A program made the position numbers and the translations under genes. This document shows positions 1 to 6,119 of a stretch of DNA of 12,544 nucleotides, one piece after another (the stretch's first letter is position 1; each line of letters begins with the position of its first letter). This DNA comes from an uncultured Syntrophobacteraceae bacterium (GTDB lineage Bacteria > Desulfobacterota > Syntrophobacteria > Syntrophobacterales > Syntrophobacteraceae), in the NCBI GenBank assembly GCA_937889795.1, contig CALBZH010000222.1:1-12544 (forward strand), in the 5' to 3' direction. The notes beneath the pieces are model-generated. The model was not told the DNA's origin and made no database searches. It saw only the letters and a list, made by a program, of their open reading frames with translations.

Positions 1-51
1 ATACGAGTTATCCACTCGTGACTGGAGTTCAGACGTGTGCTCTTCCGATCT
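1..51. other. Illumina TruSeq index-side adapter (contamination)
   Basis: Not genomic DNA. Bases 18-51 match the TruSeq Read 2 / index-side primer exactly, running from GTGACTGGAGTTC to GCTCTTCCGATCT. Before it, bases 10-17 read ATCCACTC, the reverse complement of TruSeq index 23 (GAGTGGAT) as I remember that set. Bases 1-9 resemble the end of the P7 flow-cell sequence (ATACGAGAT) with one mismatch at base 8. Translated in frame, the adapter gives the well-known artefact peptide TGVQTCALPI, which falsely extends the first reading frame upstream. Should be trimmed before annotation. Confidence 0.98.
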
Positions 52-629
52 TCAACTTCAATTTTCAGTTCCAGGACGAGCAGGTCCGGATGCTGACTTC
101 CAACGGCTTCTTTGACGCCCGATCCCAATCCATGAAGATGGACCTGTCGTTTCGGTCTTCCTTGACGGTAGTCGATCCCGAAACAGGCGAACAGCGCCAG
201 GAGCTCTTTGAGCTGAATTTTAGGATGGAGCTTTCCAATACGGCCGCCCAGGTGGGCGACACTCACGTCGAAAAGGAAGACATCCTCGATTTCGCTCGAA
301 AAATTCTCAACAAGATCCAGAAGCTCAGCGCAGACGGCAAACAGATCGACGGGCTGGAGCTGAGCGAGGATGATCTGCGAGATCTCGGCGGCGTCGAGGA
401 TGGCCGTTTGTTGCACTCTATCCTGAACCTCATTCAGCTGATCAAAACGTCCGACCAGCTTCAACACAAGTCCGGTCCGTACGCGACCGTCCAGGCCGAA
501 CGTCAGAAGACCCGACACACGGACCTATCGAGTCTGACAAGCTTCCAGGCCGAATACTCGCTCTCGGTGGCCCAGGTTTCCCAGAAGCTGGTTTACCAAC
601 AGCTTGACGACCCCTCTGAAGCCGCCTGA
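52..629 (+). CDS. Hypothetical protein, 5'-truncated
   Basis: Partial gene: the 5' end is lost at the adapter junction, so the true start is not visible. The open frame does run back to base 18, but the part before base 54 is adapter. About 191 residues remain, ending in TGA at 627-629. The visible N-terminal part alternates polar and aromatic residues (NFNFQFQ, then LSFRSSLTV and FELNFRMEL), which suggests beta strands. From about residue 70 it becomes helical and acidic (EKEDILDFARKILNKIQKL, GLELSEDDLRDLGG). There is no signal peptide, membrane segment or catalytic motif in what remains. The composition and regular wobble-position GC look like a real gene. I do not recognise the family. It is followed by a 273-base gap, so it may be a separate transcription unit from the cluster downstream. 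Confidence 0.75.
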
Positions 630-700
630 TACCCCATCCTGTCCCGTCACAGAACTTTTCCGCCTCGATTGCCAGAATCAGCCGTGAGGTGATAAGATGG

Positions 701-721
701 CTGACGGTTGACCGCCGTCAG
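701..721. repeat. Perfect inverted repeat (7-bp stem, 7-nt loop)
   Basis: CTGACGG at 701-707 is followed by the loop TTGACCG and then CCGTCAG at 715-721. It could form a short hairpin in a leader transcript or be a palindromic protein-binding site in front of the five-gene cluster. It lacks a downstream U-tract. A 7-bp repeat can also arise by chance in GC-rich DNA, so the function is open. Confidence 0.4.
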
Positions 722-890
722 ACTGCAGCGCGTGTAGTGCCGATTCTCCTGATGACTCCCCCCTTTGATTCGCCCTCGATGGGTGGGTTGAGGGGGTGTT
801 ACCCGGCACGATCTACCTGACGAAGCACGAGTTGTCGTGCGGAGGACCACACGTCCGCAGGCTGCAAAAAAACCGCCCACAGACTGGCAA

Positions 891-896
891 AGGGAG
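891..896 (+). promoter_or_regulatory. Shine-Dalgarno site deciding the transglutaminase-like start
   Basis: AGGGAG lies 6 bases before the ATG at 903. The alternative GTG at 837 has no comparable site, so 903 is preferred. Confidence 0.65.
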
Positions 897-902
897 CTTT
901 CG

Positions 903-1619
903 ATGTTCATCGCGGCAAGCCGTTCCGAGGATCTGACCTCCTATCTGAAACCGACCGCCATCATCGACAGTGACCACCCCTCCATCCGCGACTACGCGGC
1001 CAGGGCCGGTGGAGACGGGGACGATCCGATTGACTGCGCGATCCGACTCTACCTTGCGGTTCGGGATGGGATCTGGTACGACCCTTACGCGCCGTTTCAC
1101 CTGCCCGACCATTACCGGGCGAGCTTCGTTCTGGAGCAAGGCAAAGGATTCTGCATCCCCAAGGCATCCCTCTTGTGTGCCCTGGCGCGCGCCCGCAACA
1201 TCCCCGCACGGCTGGGCTTCGCCAATGTGCGCAACCACCTCGCGACGCGGCAGCTGCTCGAATTTCTCGGATCCGACCTGTTTGTCTACCACGCGTTCGT
1301 CGAAATGCACCTTGCCGGGAAGTGGGTGAAGGCCACACCCGCATTCAACCGTGAGCTCTGTGAGCGGCACAAGGTCCCGCCGCTCGAGTTCGACGGCCGG
1401 AACGACTCCATCTTCCAACCGTATAACGAGCAGAACCGAAAGTTCATGGAATATGTGGCCTTTTTGGAAACCTGCGCGGATGTGCCCGTTGACCGGATCT
1501 TGGCCGCCTGGGAATCCGCTTATGGGCGTGAGCGCGTGCGCGGTTGGATTCGCGATCAGGAGGCGAGAGAATCGAAGAAGACTCCGGATTTTCGCCATGA
1601 GGATGTCTACCAGAGCTGA
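903..1619 (+). CDS. Transglutaminase-like (papain-fold) protein
   Basis: Predicted 238-residue cytoplasmic protein with a transglutaminase-like core. A nucleophile-type cysteine lies in QGKGFCIPKASLLCALAR (Cys84), after a helix of the DCAIRLYLAVRDGI type. The catalytic-type histidine is in YHAFVEMHL (His130), followed by the strand GKWVKATPAFN. In classical members the third triad residue is Asp just before a Pro (VDPT). Here that position is Thr145 in ATPAFN, so the third residue is changed or supplied elsewhere, perhaps by Asn149. The tail region PPLEFDGRNDSIF and FMEYV resembles bacterial transglutaminase-like proteins of unknown substrate. Members may act as proteases, amidases or cross-linking enzymes, so no exact reaction is assigned. 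No signal peptide is visible. The gene ends in TGA and is 66 bases ahead of the cysteine-rich gene, probably in one transcript. The ATG at 903 was chosen for its ribosome site. Confidence 0.85.
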   Translation: MFIAASRSEDLTSYLKPTAIIDSDHPSIRDYAARAGGDGDDPIDCAIRLYLAVRDGIWYDPYAPFHLPDHYRASFVLEQGKGFCIPKASLLCALARARNIPARLGFANVRNHLATRQLLEFLGSDLFVYHAFVEMHLAGKWVKATPAFNRELCERHKVPPLEFDGRNDSIFQPYNEQNRKFMEYVAFLETCADVPVDRILAAWESAYGRERVRGWIRDQEARESKKTPDFRHEDVYQS

Positions 1620-1685
1620 GGCGCAGCGCGACGCCCGTACCCGACGCACGCTCACGATGACGACGTTTCCAGAGGACACAGCCGA

Positions 1686-2213
1686 ATGCCATCCACTCTC
1701 AGCGATCACGATACAACCATCGTCCACATGGTCGAGCACGCCAATAGGCTCTACGATCGTTTCGCGCCGGACCTGCATGCCGATCCCGAAGTCTTTGGCC
1801 TTGTTGAGGCTTACGCCGGGGCGATCGCAAGATCCGGCGCTCGGATGCTCGACATGGGTGTGGTAGCGACGTGCACGGATTGTGCAACCCAGGGACCGGG
1901 CAGTTGCTGTTTTCCCGGGATCGAAAGTGGCTATGACGCCGTTTTGCTGCTCATTAACAGGCTCATGGGATGCCGCCTCCCTGATGCGCGCGAGGTGGAA
2001 GCCAGCTGCTATTTCGTCGGCTCCAAAGGCTGCAAGCTCAAAGGACGCTACTACTTCTGCCTTCAGTACCTGTGCCCTCGCCTCGAAGACCTCCTCGGCC
2101 CCGGGCGTGCCCACGACCTGCTGTCGACCATCGGCGAGGAGCTGGCAGCCGGCTGGCGACTGGAGCAGGCCCTACGGCGATGGATTGGCCCCTCATTGGA
2201 GGACGCACCGTGA
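1686..2213 (+). CDS. Cysteine-rich hypothetical protein, possible metal or Fe-S binder
   Basis: 175 residues of unknown function with nine cysteines, at 63, 66, 74, 75, 96, 108, 116, 125 and 130. All lie in the middle third, in the pattern C-x2-C-x7-CC-x20-C-x11-C-x7-C-x8-C-x4-C. Recognisable stretches are ATCTDCATQGPGSCCFPGIE and RYYFCLQYLCPRL. The N-terminal 55 residues and the C-terminal 40 look helical and are free of Cys. The CxxC...CC block recalls small iron-sulfur or zinc-binding modules such as the YkgJ type, but I cannot place it in a named family. No signal peptide or membrane span is seen, so a cytoplasmic location is likely. The start ATG has AGAGGA at 1671-1676, 9 bases upstream. 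The stop TGA overlaps the GTG start of the sirtuin (GTGA), so the two are translationally coupled. By context it may serve metal, sulfur or cofactor handling with LarE/LarB, which is inference. Confidence 0.85.
   Translation: MPSTLSDHDTTIVHMVEHANRLYDRFAPDLHADPEVFGLVEAYAGAIARSGARMLDMGVVATCTDCATQGPGSCCFPGIESGYDAVLLLINRLMGCRLPDAREVEASCYFVGSKGCKLKGRYYFCLQYLCPRLEDLLGPGRAHDLLSTIGEELAAGWRLEQALRRWIGPSLEDAP
2198..2203 (+). promoter_or_regulatory. Shine-Dalgarno site deciding the sirtuin GTG start
   Basis: GGAGGA lies 6 bases before the GTG at 2210, inside the end of the cysteine-rich gene. The open frame continues upstream to 2072, but no start there has such a site and the extra residues are arginine/proline-rich shadow sequence. 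Confidence 0.75.
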
Positions 2214-2956
2214 GCGGTAAACCCATTTCGAAAGACCTGGATACCCTGCGTGGGCGCCTTTCATCGGCTCGAAGCATTGCCGTCTTGACGGGCGCCGGCA
2301 TTTCCGCCGAATCGGGTGTACCGACGTTTCGAGGTGCCGATGGACTATGGCGTCAATACCGGGCCGTGGATCTTGCAACCCCAGAAGCCTTCGCGAAGGA
2401 TCCCGCGCTGGTGTGGGAATTCTACAACTGGCGGCGCGAGCTCTTGGCCCCACTTGCGCCCAATCCGGGTCATTATGCCCTGGCTGAGCTGGAGCAGCGC
2501 GCTGCCCGCTTCCAGTTGATCACACAGAATGTCGACGGTCTGCACGCCCTTGCCGGAAACCGAAACGTCCTCGAGCTTCATGGGAACATTTGGCGCGTGC
2601 GTTGCGTGCGATGTGAACGGGTTGTCGAAGACAGACGCGTTCCACTGCCCCGGCTGCCAGCCTGCTCGGCATGTGGAGCCATGCTGAGGCCGCATATCGT
2701 GTGGTTTGGAGAGATGCTGGACGGTGATATTCTGAGCGCGACCTACACGGCTCTCGAGTCTTGCGACCTGATGCTGGTCGTCGGCACATCCGGGACGGTC
2801 GAGCCGGCGGCATCCATGGGATTGTTCGCCAGGAGCCACGGTGCATTCCTTGCGGAGGTCAATCTTGAGCCAACCCCGTATTCACAATCCTACGATCTCA
2901 GCCTCCAAGGGAAATCCGGCGAGATCCTCCCGATGCTCTTGGAGCAGTCGGCATGA
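2210..2956 (+). CDS. cobB: NAD-dependent protein deacylase, sirtuin class III (CobB/SIRT5 type)
   Basis: 248-residue sirtuin. It removes acyl groups from lysine using NAD+, releasing nicotinamide and O-acyl-ADP-ribose. All hallmarks are present: the NAD-binding GAGISAESGVPTFRG (28-42), TQNVDGLH (105-112), the catalytic His124 in ELHGN, four zinc ligands (Cys132, 135, 152, 155), HIVWFGE (162-168) and GTSGTVEPA (192-200). FYNWRREL (71-78) carries the Tyr-x-x-Arg pair (Tyr72, Arg75) that in SIRT5 and E. coli CobB recognises acidic acyl groups, so desuccinylase or demalonylase activity is likely besides deacetylation. Length is normal for a short bacterial CobB. The GTG start overlaps the TGA of the cysteine-rich gene, and the TGA stop overlaps the ATG of larE, so it is coupled on both sides. 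Substrates are unknown. The context hints at a link with nicotinate cofactor metabolism, which is inference. Confidence 0.96.
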   Translation: MSGKPISKDLDTLRGRLSSARSIAVLTGAGISAESGVPTFRGADGLWRQYRAVDLATPEAFAKDPALVWEFYNWRRELLAPLAPNPGHYALAELEQRAARFQLITQNVDGLHALAGNRNVLELHGNIWRVRCVRCERVVEDRRVPLPRLPACSACGAMLRPHIVWFGEMLDGDILSATYTALESCDLMLVVGTSGTVEPAASMGLFARSHGAFLAEVNLEPTPYSQSYDLSLQGKSGEILPMLLEQSA

Positions 2957-3876
2957 CACTCGAGATCCAGGCCGCGCGTCAGCAGGGAAGACCCGTTCGC
3001 TCCCATCCGATCGGTGCCGAAACCGAACGAAGATTCCAGCGCCTCAAGTACATCCTCCTGGAAATGAGCCCCCTTGCGGTGGCATTTTCCGGAGGGATCG
3101 ACAGCGCGCTGCTCCTCAAGGTTTCTTGCGACACCTTGGGGCTGGACCGGGTAGTCGCTTTCACGGCTCAGTCCGAGCTCAGCCCGGGTCACGAGATCGA
3201 GGACGCCGCCCGTCTGGCTGGGGCCTGGGGTGCACGGCACATTGTCCTGGAAGCCCACGATCTGGACGACGCCGAATTCACTGCAAACATGAAAAACCGG
3301 TGTTATATTTGCAAACAACGACGATTCAGCTTGATTCTTGAGCATGCCCGCCCGCTTGGGATTCACTGTCTCGCACACGGCGAGAATGTGGACGACGCGC
3401 TTGATTTCCGACCGGGCAGTCTCGCGGCCCGGGAGCTCGGTGTCCGCAGCCCGCTGCGGGAAGCGGGTCTTGGCAAGACGGATATCCGGACCCTGGCTGA
3501 GTGGCTCCATATTGACATCTGGAACAAACCATCTTCCGCCTGCCTGGCTTCCAGAATCCCTTGGGGATCACCCATCACCGCCGAGAAGCTGCGTCAGATC
3601 GACCAAGCGGAATCCTACCTTCGAAGCCTCGGCATCGCACATCAGATCCGCGTGCGTCATGACGGTCAGACGGCCCGCGTCGAGGTGGAGCAGGAGGCAA
3701 TCGTCAGAATCGCCCAACCCGACGTCCTTCCGAAGGTATTGGAGAAATTGAAGCGTTTGGGGTTTTCCCACTTTCTGTTGGATTTGCAGGGTTACCGAAC
3801 GGGCAGTCTCAACGCCGAAGGGTCCGAGGAAAAGGGCGTGACCTCATGGCAATGGGGAGGAGAGGCGAGTCGTTAA
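2953..3876 (+). CDS. larE: LarE, pyridinium-3,5-biscarboxylate mononucleotide sulfurtransferase
   Basis: 307-residue PP-loop ATPase of the LarE family. It activates the carboxylates of pyridinium-3,5-biscarboxylate mononucleotide with ATP and converts them to thiocarboxylates, the step before nickel insertion into the nickel-pincer nucleotide. The pyrophosphatase loop is FSGGIDS (45-51). The region NKPSSACLASRIPWGSPIT (191-209) holds Cys197, equivalent to the sacrificial cysteine of Lactiplantibacillus LarE. A further pair, Cys117 and Cys120 in NRCYICK, gives the three-cysteine set known from LarE proteins that carry a [4Fe-4S] cluster, so this one probably delivers sulfur through a cluster instead of destroying its own cysteine. 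Residues 1-30 are a basic extension ahead of the fold. GGAG at 2941-2944 precedes the ATG by 8 bases, inside the sirtuin gene. The TAA stop overlaps the larB ATG. Cytoplasmic. Confidence 0.95.
   Translation: MTLEIQAARQQGRPVRSHPIGAETERRFQRLKYILLEMSPLAVAFSGGIDSALLLKVSCDTLGLDRVVAFTAQSELSPGHEIEDAARLAGAWGARHIVLEAHDLDDAEFTANMKNRCYICKQRRFSLILEHARPLGIHCLAHGENVDDALDFRPGSLAARELGVRSPLREAGLGKTDIRTLAEWLHIDIWNKPSSACLASRIPWGSPITAEKLRQIDQAESYLRSLGIAHQIRVRHDGQTARVEVEQEAIVRIAQPDVLPKVLEKLKRLGFSHFLLDLQGYRTGSLNAEGSEEKGVTSWQWGGEASR
3856..3865 (+). promoter_or_regulatory. Shine-Dalgarno region deciding the larB start
   Basis: The purine run GGAGGAGAGG ends 10 bases before the ATG at 3876. An in-frame ATG at 3846 has only weak upstream complementarity and would add ten residues not typical of LarB, so 3876 (TAATG overlap with larE) is preferred. 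Confidence 0.6.
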
Positions 3877-4652
3877 TGGAGAAGCGAAGTCTCAGAGAAT
3901 TGCTCGAACAGATCCAACATCAGGAAGTCAGTATCGACGAGGCCTTGAACCGCCTGAGGCGGCTCCCGTACGAAAACCTGGGATTCGCTCGGGTCGACCA
4001 TCACCGCTCCCTGCGAACCGGGGTGCCGGAGGTCATCTTCTGCCAGCGCAAGACGATTGAGCAAGTTCAGGCAATCGTGCGTGAGCTGGCCGAAACCCAC
4101 ACCAACGTGATGGCCACCTGGGCCGGTCCAGAGCTTTTCGAGGCCATCAAGGAAGTAACGCCCCTGTGCGACTATCACGCACTCGCCCGCGTGGTTGTGA
4201 TCAACCCGAAGCCCGTTGAGAAAACCGGCAAGGTTCTCGTTGTGAGTGCCGGCACGTCCGATCTGTCCGTAGCCGAGGAAGCAGCCGTAACCGCGGAGAT
4301 CCTCGGAAGCGAGGTCCAACGCATTTACGACGTGGGTGTGGCGGGCATTCATCGGCTGCTCGACGTCACCGACGACCTTTTTGCCGCAAACGTTATTGTG
4401 GTGGTCGCAGGAATGGAAGGTGCCTTGGCGAGCGTGGTGGGGGGCTTGGCACCTTGTCCGGTGATCGGCGTTCCCACCAGTGTCGGCTATGGGGCAAGCT
4501 TCGGCGGGGTCGCCGCACTACTGAGTATGCTGAACAGCTGTGCGTCAGGGGTCTCCGTGGTCAATATTGACAATGGCTTTGGAGCGGGGTACCAAGCCGC
4601 CCTGATCAACCGGATTGCCGCCCGAGGCAGGGCGACCATGAGCCACGATTAA
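3876..4652 (+). CDS. larB: LarB, pyridinium-3,5-biscarboxylate mononucleotide synthase
   Basis: 258 residues, normal for LarB. The enzyme carboxylates nicotinate adenine dinucleotide at C5 and splits the dinucleotide to give pyridinium-3,5-biscarboxylate mononucleotide, the substrate of LarE. The N-terminal domain is helical (LRELLEQIQ...EALNRLRRL, then GFARVDHHRSLRTGVPEVIF). The C-terminal half is the AIR-carboxylase-like (PurE-like) domain: VVSAGTSDLSVAEEAA (122-137), VVVAGMEGALASVVGGL (175-191), VIGVPTSVGYGASFGG (196-211) and NIDNGFGAG (230-238). Cys222 in NSCASG matches the cysteine that forms the substrate adduct in Lactiplantibacillus LarB. Glu181 lies in the conserved GMEG. It is the last gene of the rightward cluster. 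larC is not downstream. Its TAA overlaps the reversed stop of the ExeA-like gene. An alternative start at 3846 gives 268 residues. Confidence 0.96.
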   Translation: MEKRSLRELLEQIQHQEVSIDEALNRLRRLPYENLGFARVDHHRSLRTGVPEVIFCQRKTIEQVQAIVRELAETHTNVMATWAGPELFEAIKEVTPLCDYHALARVVVINPKPVEKTGKVLVVSAGTSDLSVAEEAAVTAEILGSEVQRIYDVGVAGIHRLLDVTDDLFAANVIVVVAGMEGALASVVGGLAPCPVIGVPTSVGYGASFGGVAALLSMLNSCASGVSVVNIDNGFGAGYQAALINRIAARGRATMSHD

Positions 4653-5947
4653 GAGGCGTCGCCACGAGCAGCGCTAACCTCTCCCGTCGCGAGGCGGTTC
4701 GGGCTTCTTGTCCTGGCTCCGTCCAGCCGGGGGAGGTCTCGCGGACCGTAAACCCAAAAAACGTCAGACCCAGCCCCGCCGGGCAGCCGCTCGATTCTTG
4801 GGGGATCGGCCGTTTGCGGCTCGATGACGCTTCCTCTGCGGCTCATCGTCCGACGCGCTTGGTTTGCATGTGACTGGGCTTTGTCGGACGAGGACGGTCC
4901 GGGGCGCTCGACTCCACCTGCCGCGCTCGGGGCTCCGCCGCTCGAGGAGGACGGTTCATACCCCGTCGTCTGAATCGTGTTGGGGCTGGAGCCGCTTTCG
5001 GCGTTCTTGAACTTATCGACAACGCGTCCGTCTCGAAAAAAAGTCAAACCTAATGTGACCAGCCACAACGCCGCCATCAGGACAACCGCTACCCCGACAG
5101 AGCTTCGCTGAGCTCGCTTGGCGGGATCGGCCTCGATGCTGAGCAGCCCCGCGACAACATCCTTGACGGTTGTCGCCCCCACCGGATTCTCTTCCCGTTG
5201 CCAGCCGACCTCCAAGGCCCGTTCACAGAACAAATTCAGATGCCTCGGGTTTCCATTGCAGTGCTCCACAATCTGTCTGAGGGCCGTCTGGGTAAAGGGG
5301 AGCTTCTTGATGCCGCCGACGACGGACACCCTGAACCGGACATATTCCATGCTTTCGTCCCGACTCAAGGGCGCAATCGTCGCTTGATGGAGGGTCTTCT
5401 GCCTCAGCTGCGTAAGACGCCCCAGCTTCAGGATACTGGTCAGCTCAGGCTCTCGGCCGGCAAGAACCACTTGCATGAGCTTCCGACCATCCTTTTCAAG
5501 ATTCTGAAATTGTTGGATATAGGCAAGCGTCTTCACGGGCATCTTCTGCACATCGTCGATCATCAGCACGACGTTATGCCCTTTGTCAAATTCCTGTTGA
5601 AGGGCTTGATAAAGACGATGGCCAAGATCGATGAGACCGGGGGAAGCGGGCAGCTCAACGCCAAGGGTCGTATAAATGGCTTCCAGGAGTCCGCGATAAG
5701 AAAGGTCGGAATTCGCGATCGAGACGATGCGAACCCTTTCGGGATCAAGGCGCTCGATCACCGACTGCAGGACCGTCGTCTTTCCGAGACCCGAACGACC
5801 TGCCAGCCACATCAAGCCGACCCTGGCCTCGATCCAGGTCAGAAGCCGCCACTGGGCCTTTTGGTGTGTCGCGCTAGGGTAAAACACACCGGGATCAGGC
5901 GAGGAATCGAACGGCGTTCTCTGTAATCCGAAATGGCTCAGATACAT
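4649..5947 (-). CDS. ExeA-like AAA ATPase with one membrane span
   Basis: 432-residue protein of the ExeA/GspA family, inner-membrane ATPases linked to type II secretion and to peptidoglycan. The start MYLSHFGLQRTPFDSSPDP is the classic ExeA opening. The AAA module has Walker A GRSGLGKTT (50-58), Walker B VVLMIDD (126-132) and the family's arginine-rich helical lid with CNGNPRHLNLFCERAL. A hydrophobic segment at about 284-304 (VGVAVVLMAALWLVTLGLTFF) would place the Ser/Gly/Pro-rich 128-residue tail in the periplasm. No peptidoglycan-binding domain is recognisable in that tail, so the protein is shorter than full ExeA. The ATG at 5947 has GGAGG 5 bases upstream. A TTG at 6067 would add 40 non-conserved residues and is rejected. 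It is the last gene of the leftward group, 172 bases after nagZ. No other type II secretion gene is in view, so its partner is unknown. Confidence 0.9.
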   Translation of the reverse strand: MYLSHFGLQRTPFDSSPDPGVFYPSATHQKAQWRLLTWIEARVGLMWLAGRSGLGKTTVLQSVIERLDPERVRIVSIANSDLSYRGLLEAIYTTLGVELPASPGLIDLGHRLYQALQQEFDKGHNVVLMIDDVQKMPVKTLAYIQQFQNLEKDGRKLMQVVLAGREPELTSILKLGRLTQLRQKTLHQATIAPLSRDESMEYVRFRVSVVGGIKKLPFTQTALRQIVEHCNGNPRHLNLFCERALEVGWQREENPVGATTVKDVVAGLLSIEADPAKRAQRSSVGVAVVLMAALWLVTLGLTFFRDGRVVDKFKNAESGSSPNTIQTTGYEPSSSSGGAPSAAGGVERPGPSSSDKAQSHANQARRTMSRRGSVIEPQTADPPRIERLPGGAGSDVFWVYGPRDLPRLDGARTRSPNRLATGEVSAARGDAS

Positions 5948-6119
5948 TACACCCTCCGATACCGCACCGCTCCGGATCCCCACAGTCCGATCAGTGCCCC
6001 CATGATCCAGCCGACTCTTGCTACGACCAGCTTTGCCTGCCCCGAAGAAACCTGCCAAGTGAGGCAATCATTCATAACATATCATATTTTACACACATCA
6101 ATGCAGCCACGCCACAGAT
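5948..6119 (-). other. Intergenic region between nagZ and the ExeA-like gene, AT-rich island
   Basis: 172 bases without a supported gene. Positions 6066-6104 are much richer in A/T than the rest of the window. On the minus strand they contain TATGAT at 6086-6081, a good -10 match, but no convincing -35 at the right distance (TTGATG at 6101-6096 is too close to pair with it). It may be a separate promoter for the ExeA-like gene. No hairpin plus T-run terminator for nagZ is evident. Confidence 0.3.
5953..5957 (-). promoter_or_regulatory. Shine-Dalgarno site of the ExeA-like gene
   Basis: On the minus strand GGAGG lies 5 bases before the ATG at 5947-5945, which fixes this start against the upstream TTG at 6067. 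Confidence 0.65.

Larger units (their letters stand above)
630..902. other. Intergenic region upstream of the sirtuin-Lar cluster
   Basis: No gene is supported here. It holds a perfect 7-bp inverted repeat at 701-721. A weak promoter-like pair, TTGACC at 708-713 and TGTAGT at 733-738, overlaps it, but the 19-base spacing is longer than usual, so I do not call it. No T-run follows the hairpin, so it is not a typical intrinsic terminator for the upstream gene. The last 66 bases (837-902) stay open in the frame of the next gene from a GTG at 837, but the ribosome site at 891-896 favours the later ATG. Confidence 0.5.

Noticed and set aside
18..53. Start of the left-end gene at the GTG of base 18
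   Set aside because: These bases are adapter sequence, and the residues TGVQTCALPI are a sequencing artefact.
630..700. Intrinsic terminator after the left-end gene
   Set aside because: No GC-rich stem followed by a T-run is present directly downstream of the stop.
813..2114. A 433-codon open frame on the minus strand across the transglutaminase-like and cysteine-rich genes
   Set aside because: It lies antisense to two genes with clear motifs and ribosome sites, its translation resembles no protein I know, and long mirror-frame openings are common in GC-rich coding DNA.
5198..5926. A 242-codon plus-strand frame inside the ExeA-like gene
   Set aside because: It is antisense to a gene with Walker motifs and shows no domain or ribosome site of its own.
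5948..6067. N-terminal extension of the ExeA-like protein from TTG 6067
   Set aside because: The 40 extra residues are not ExeA-like, and the ATG at 5947 has a strong ribosome site and the family's usual first residues.
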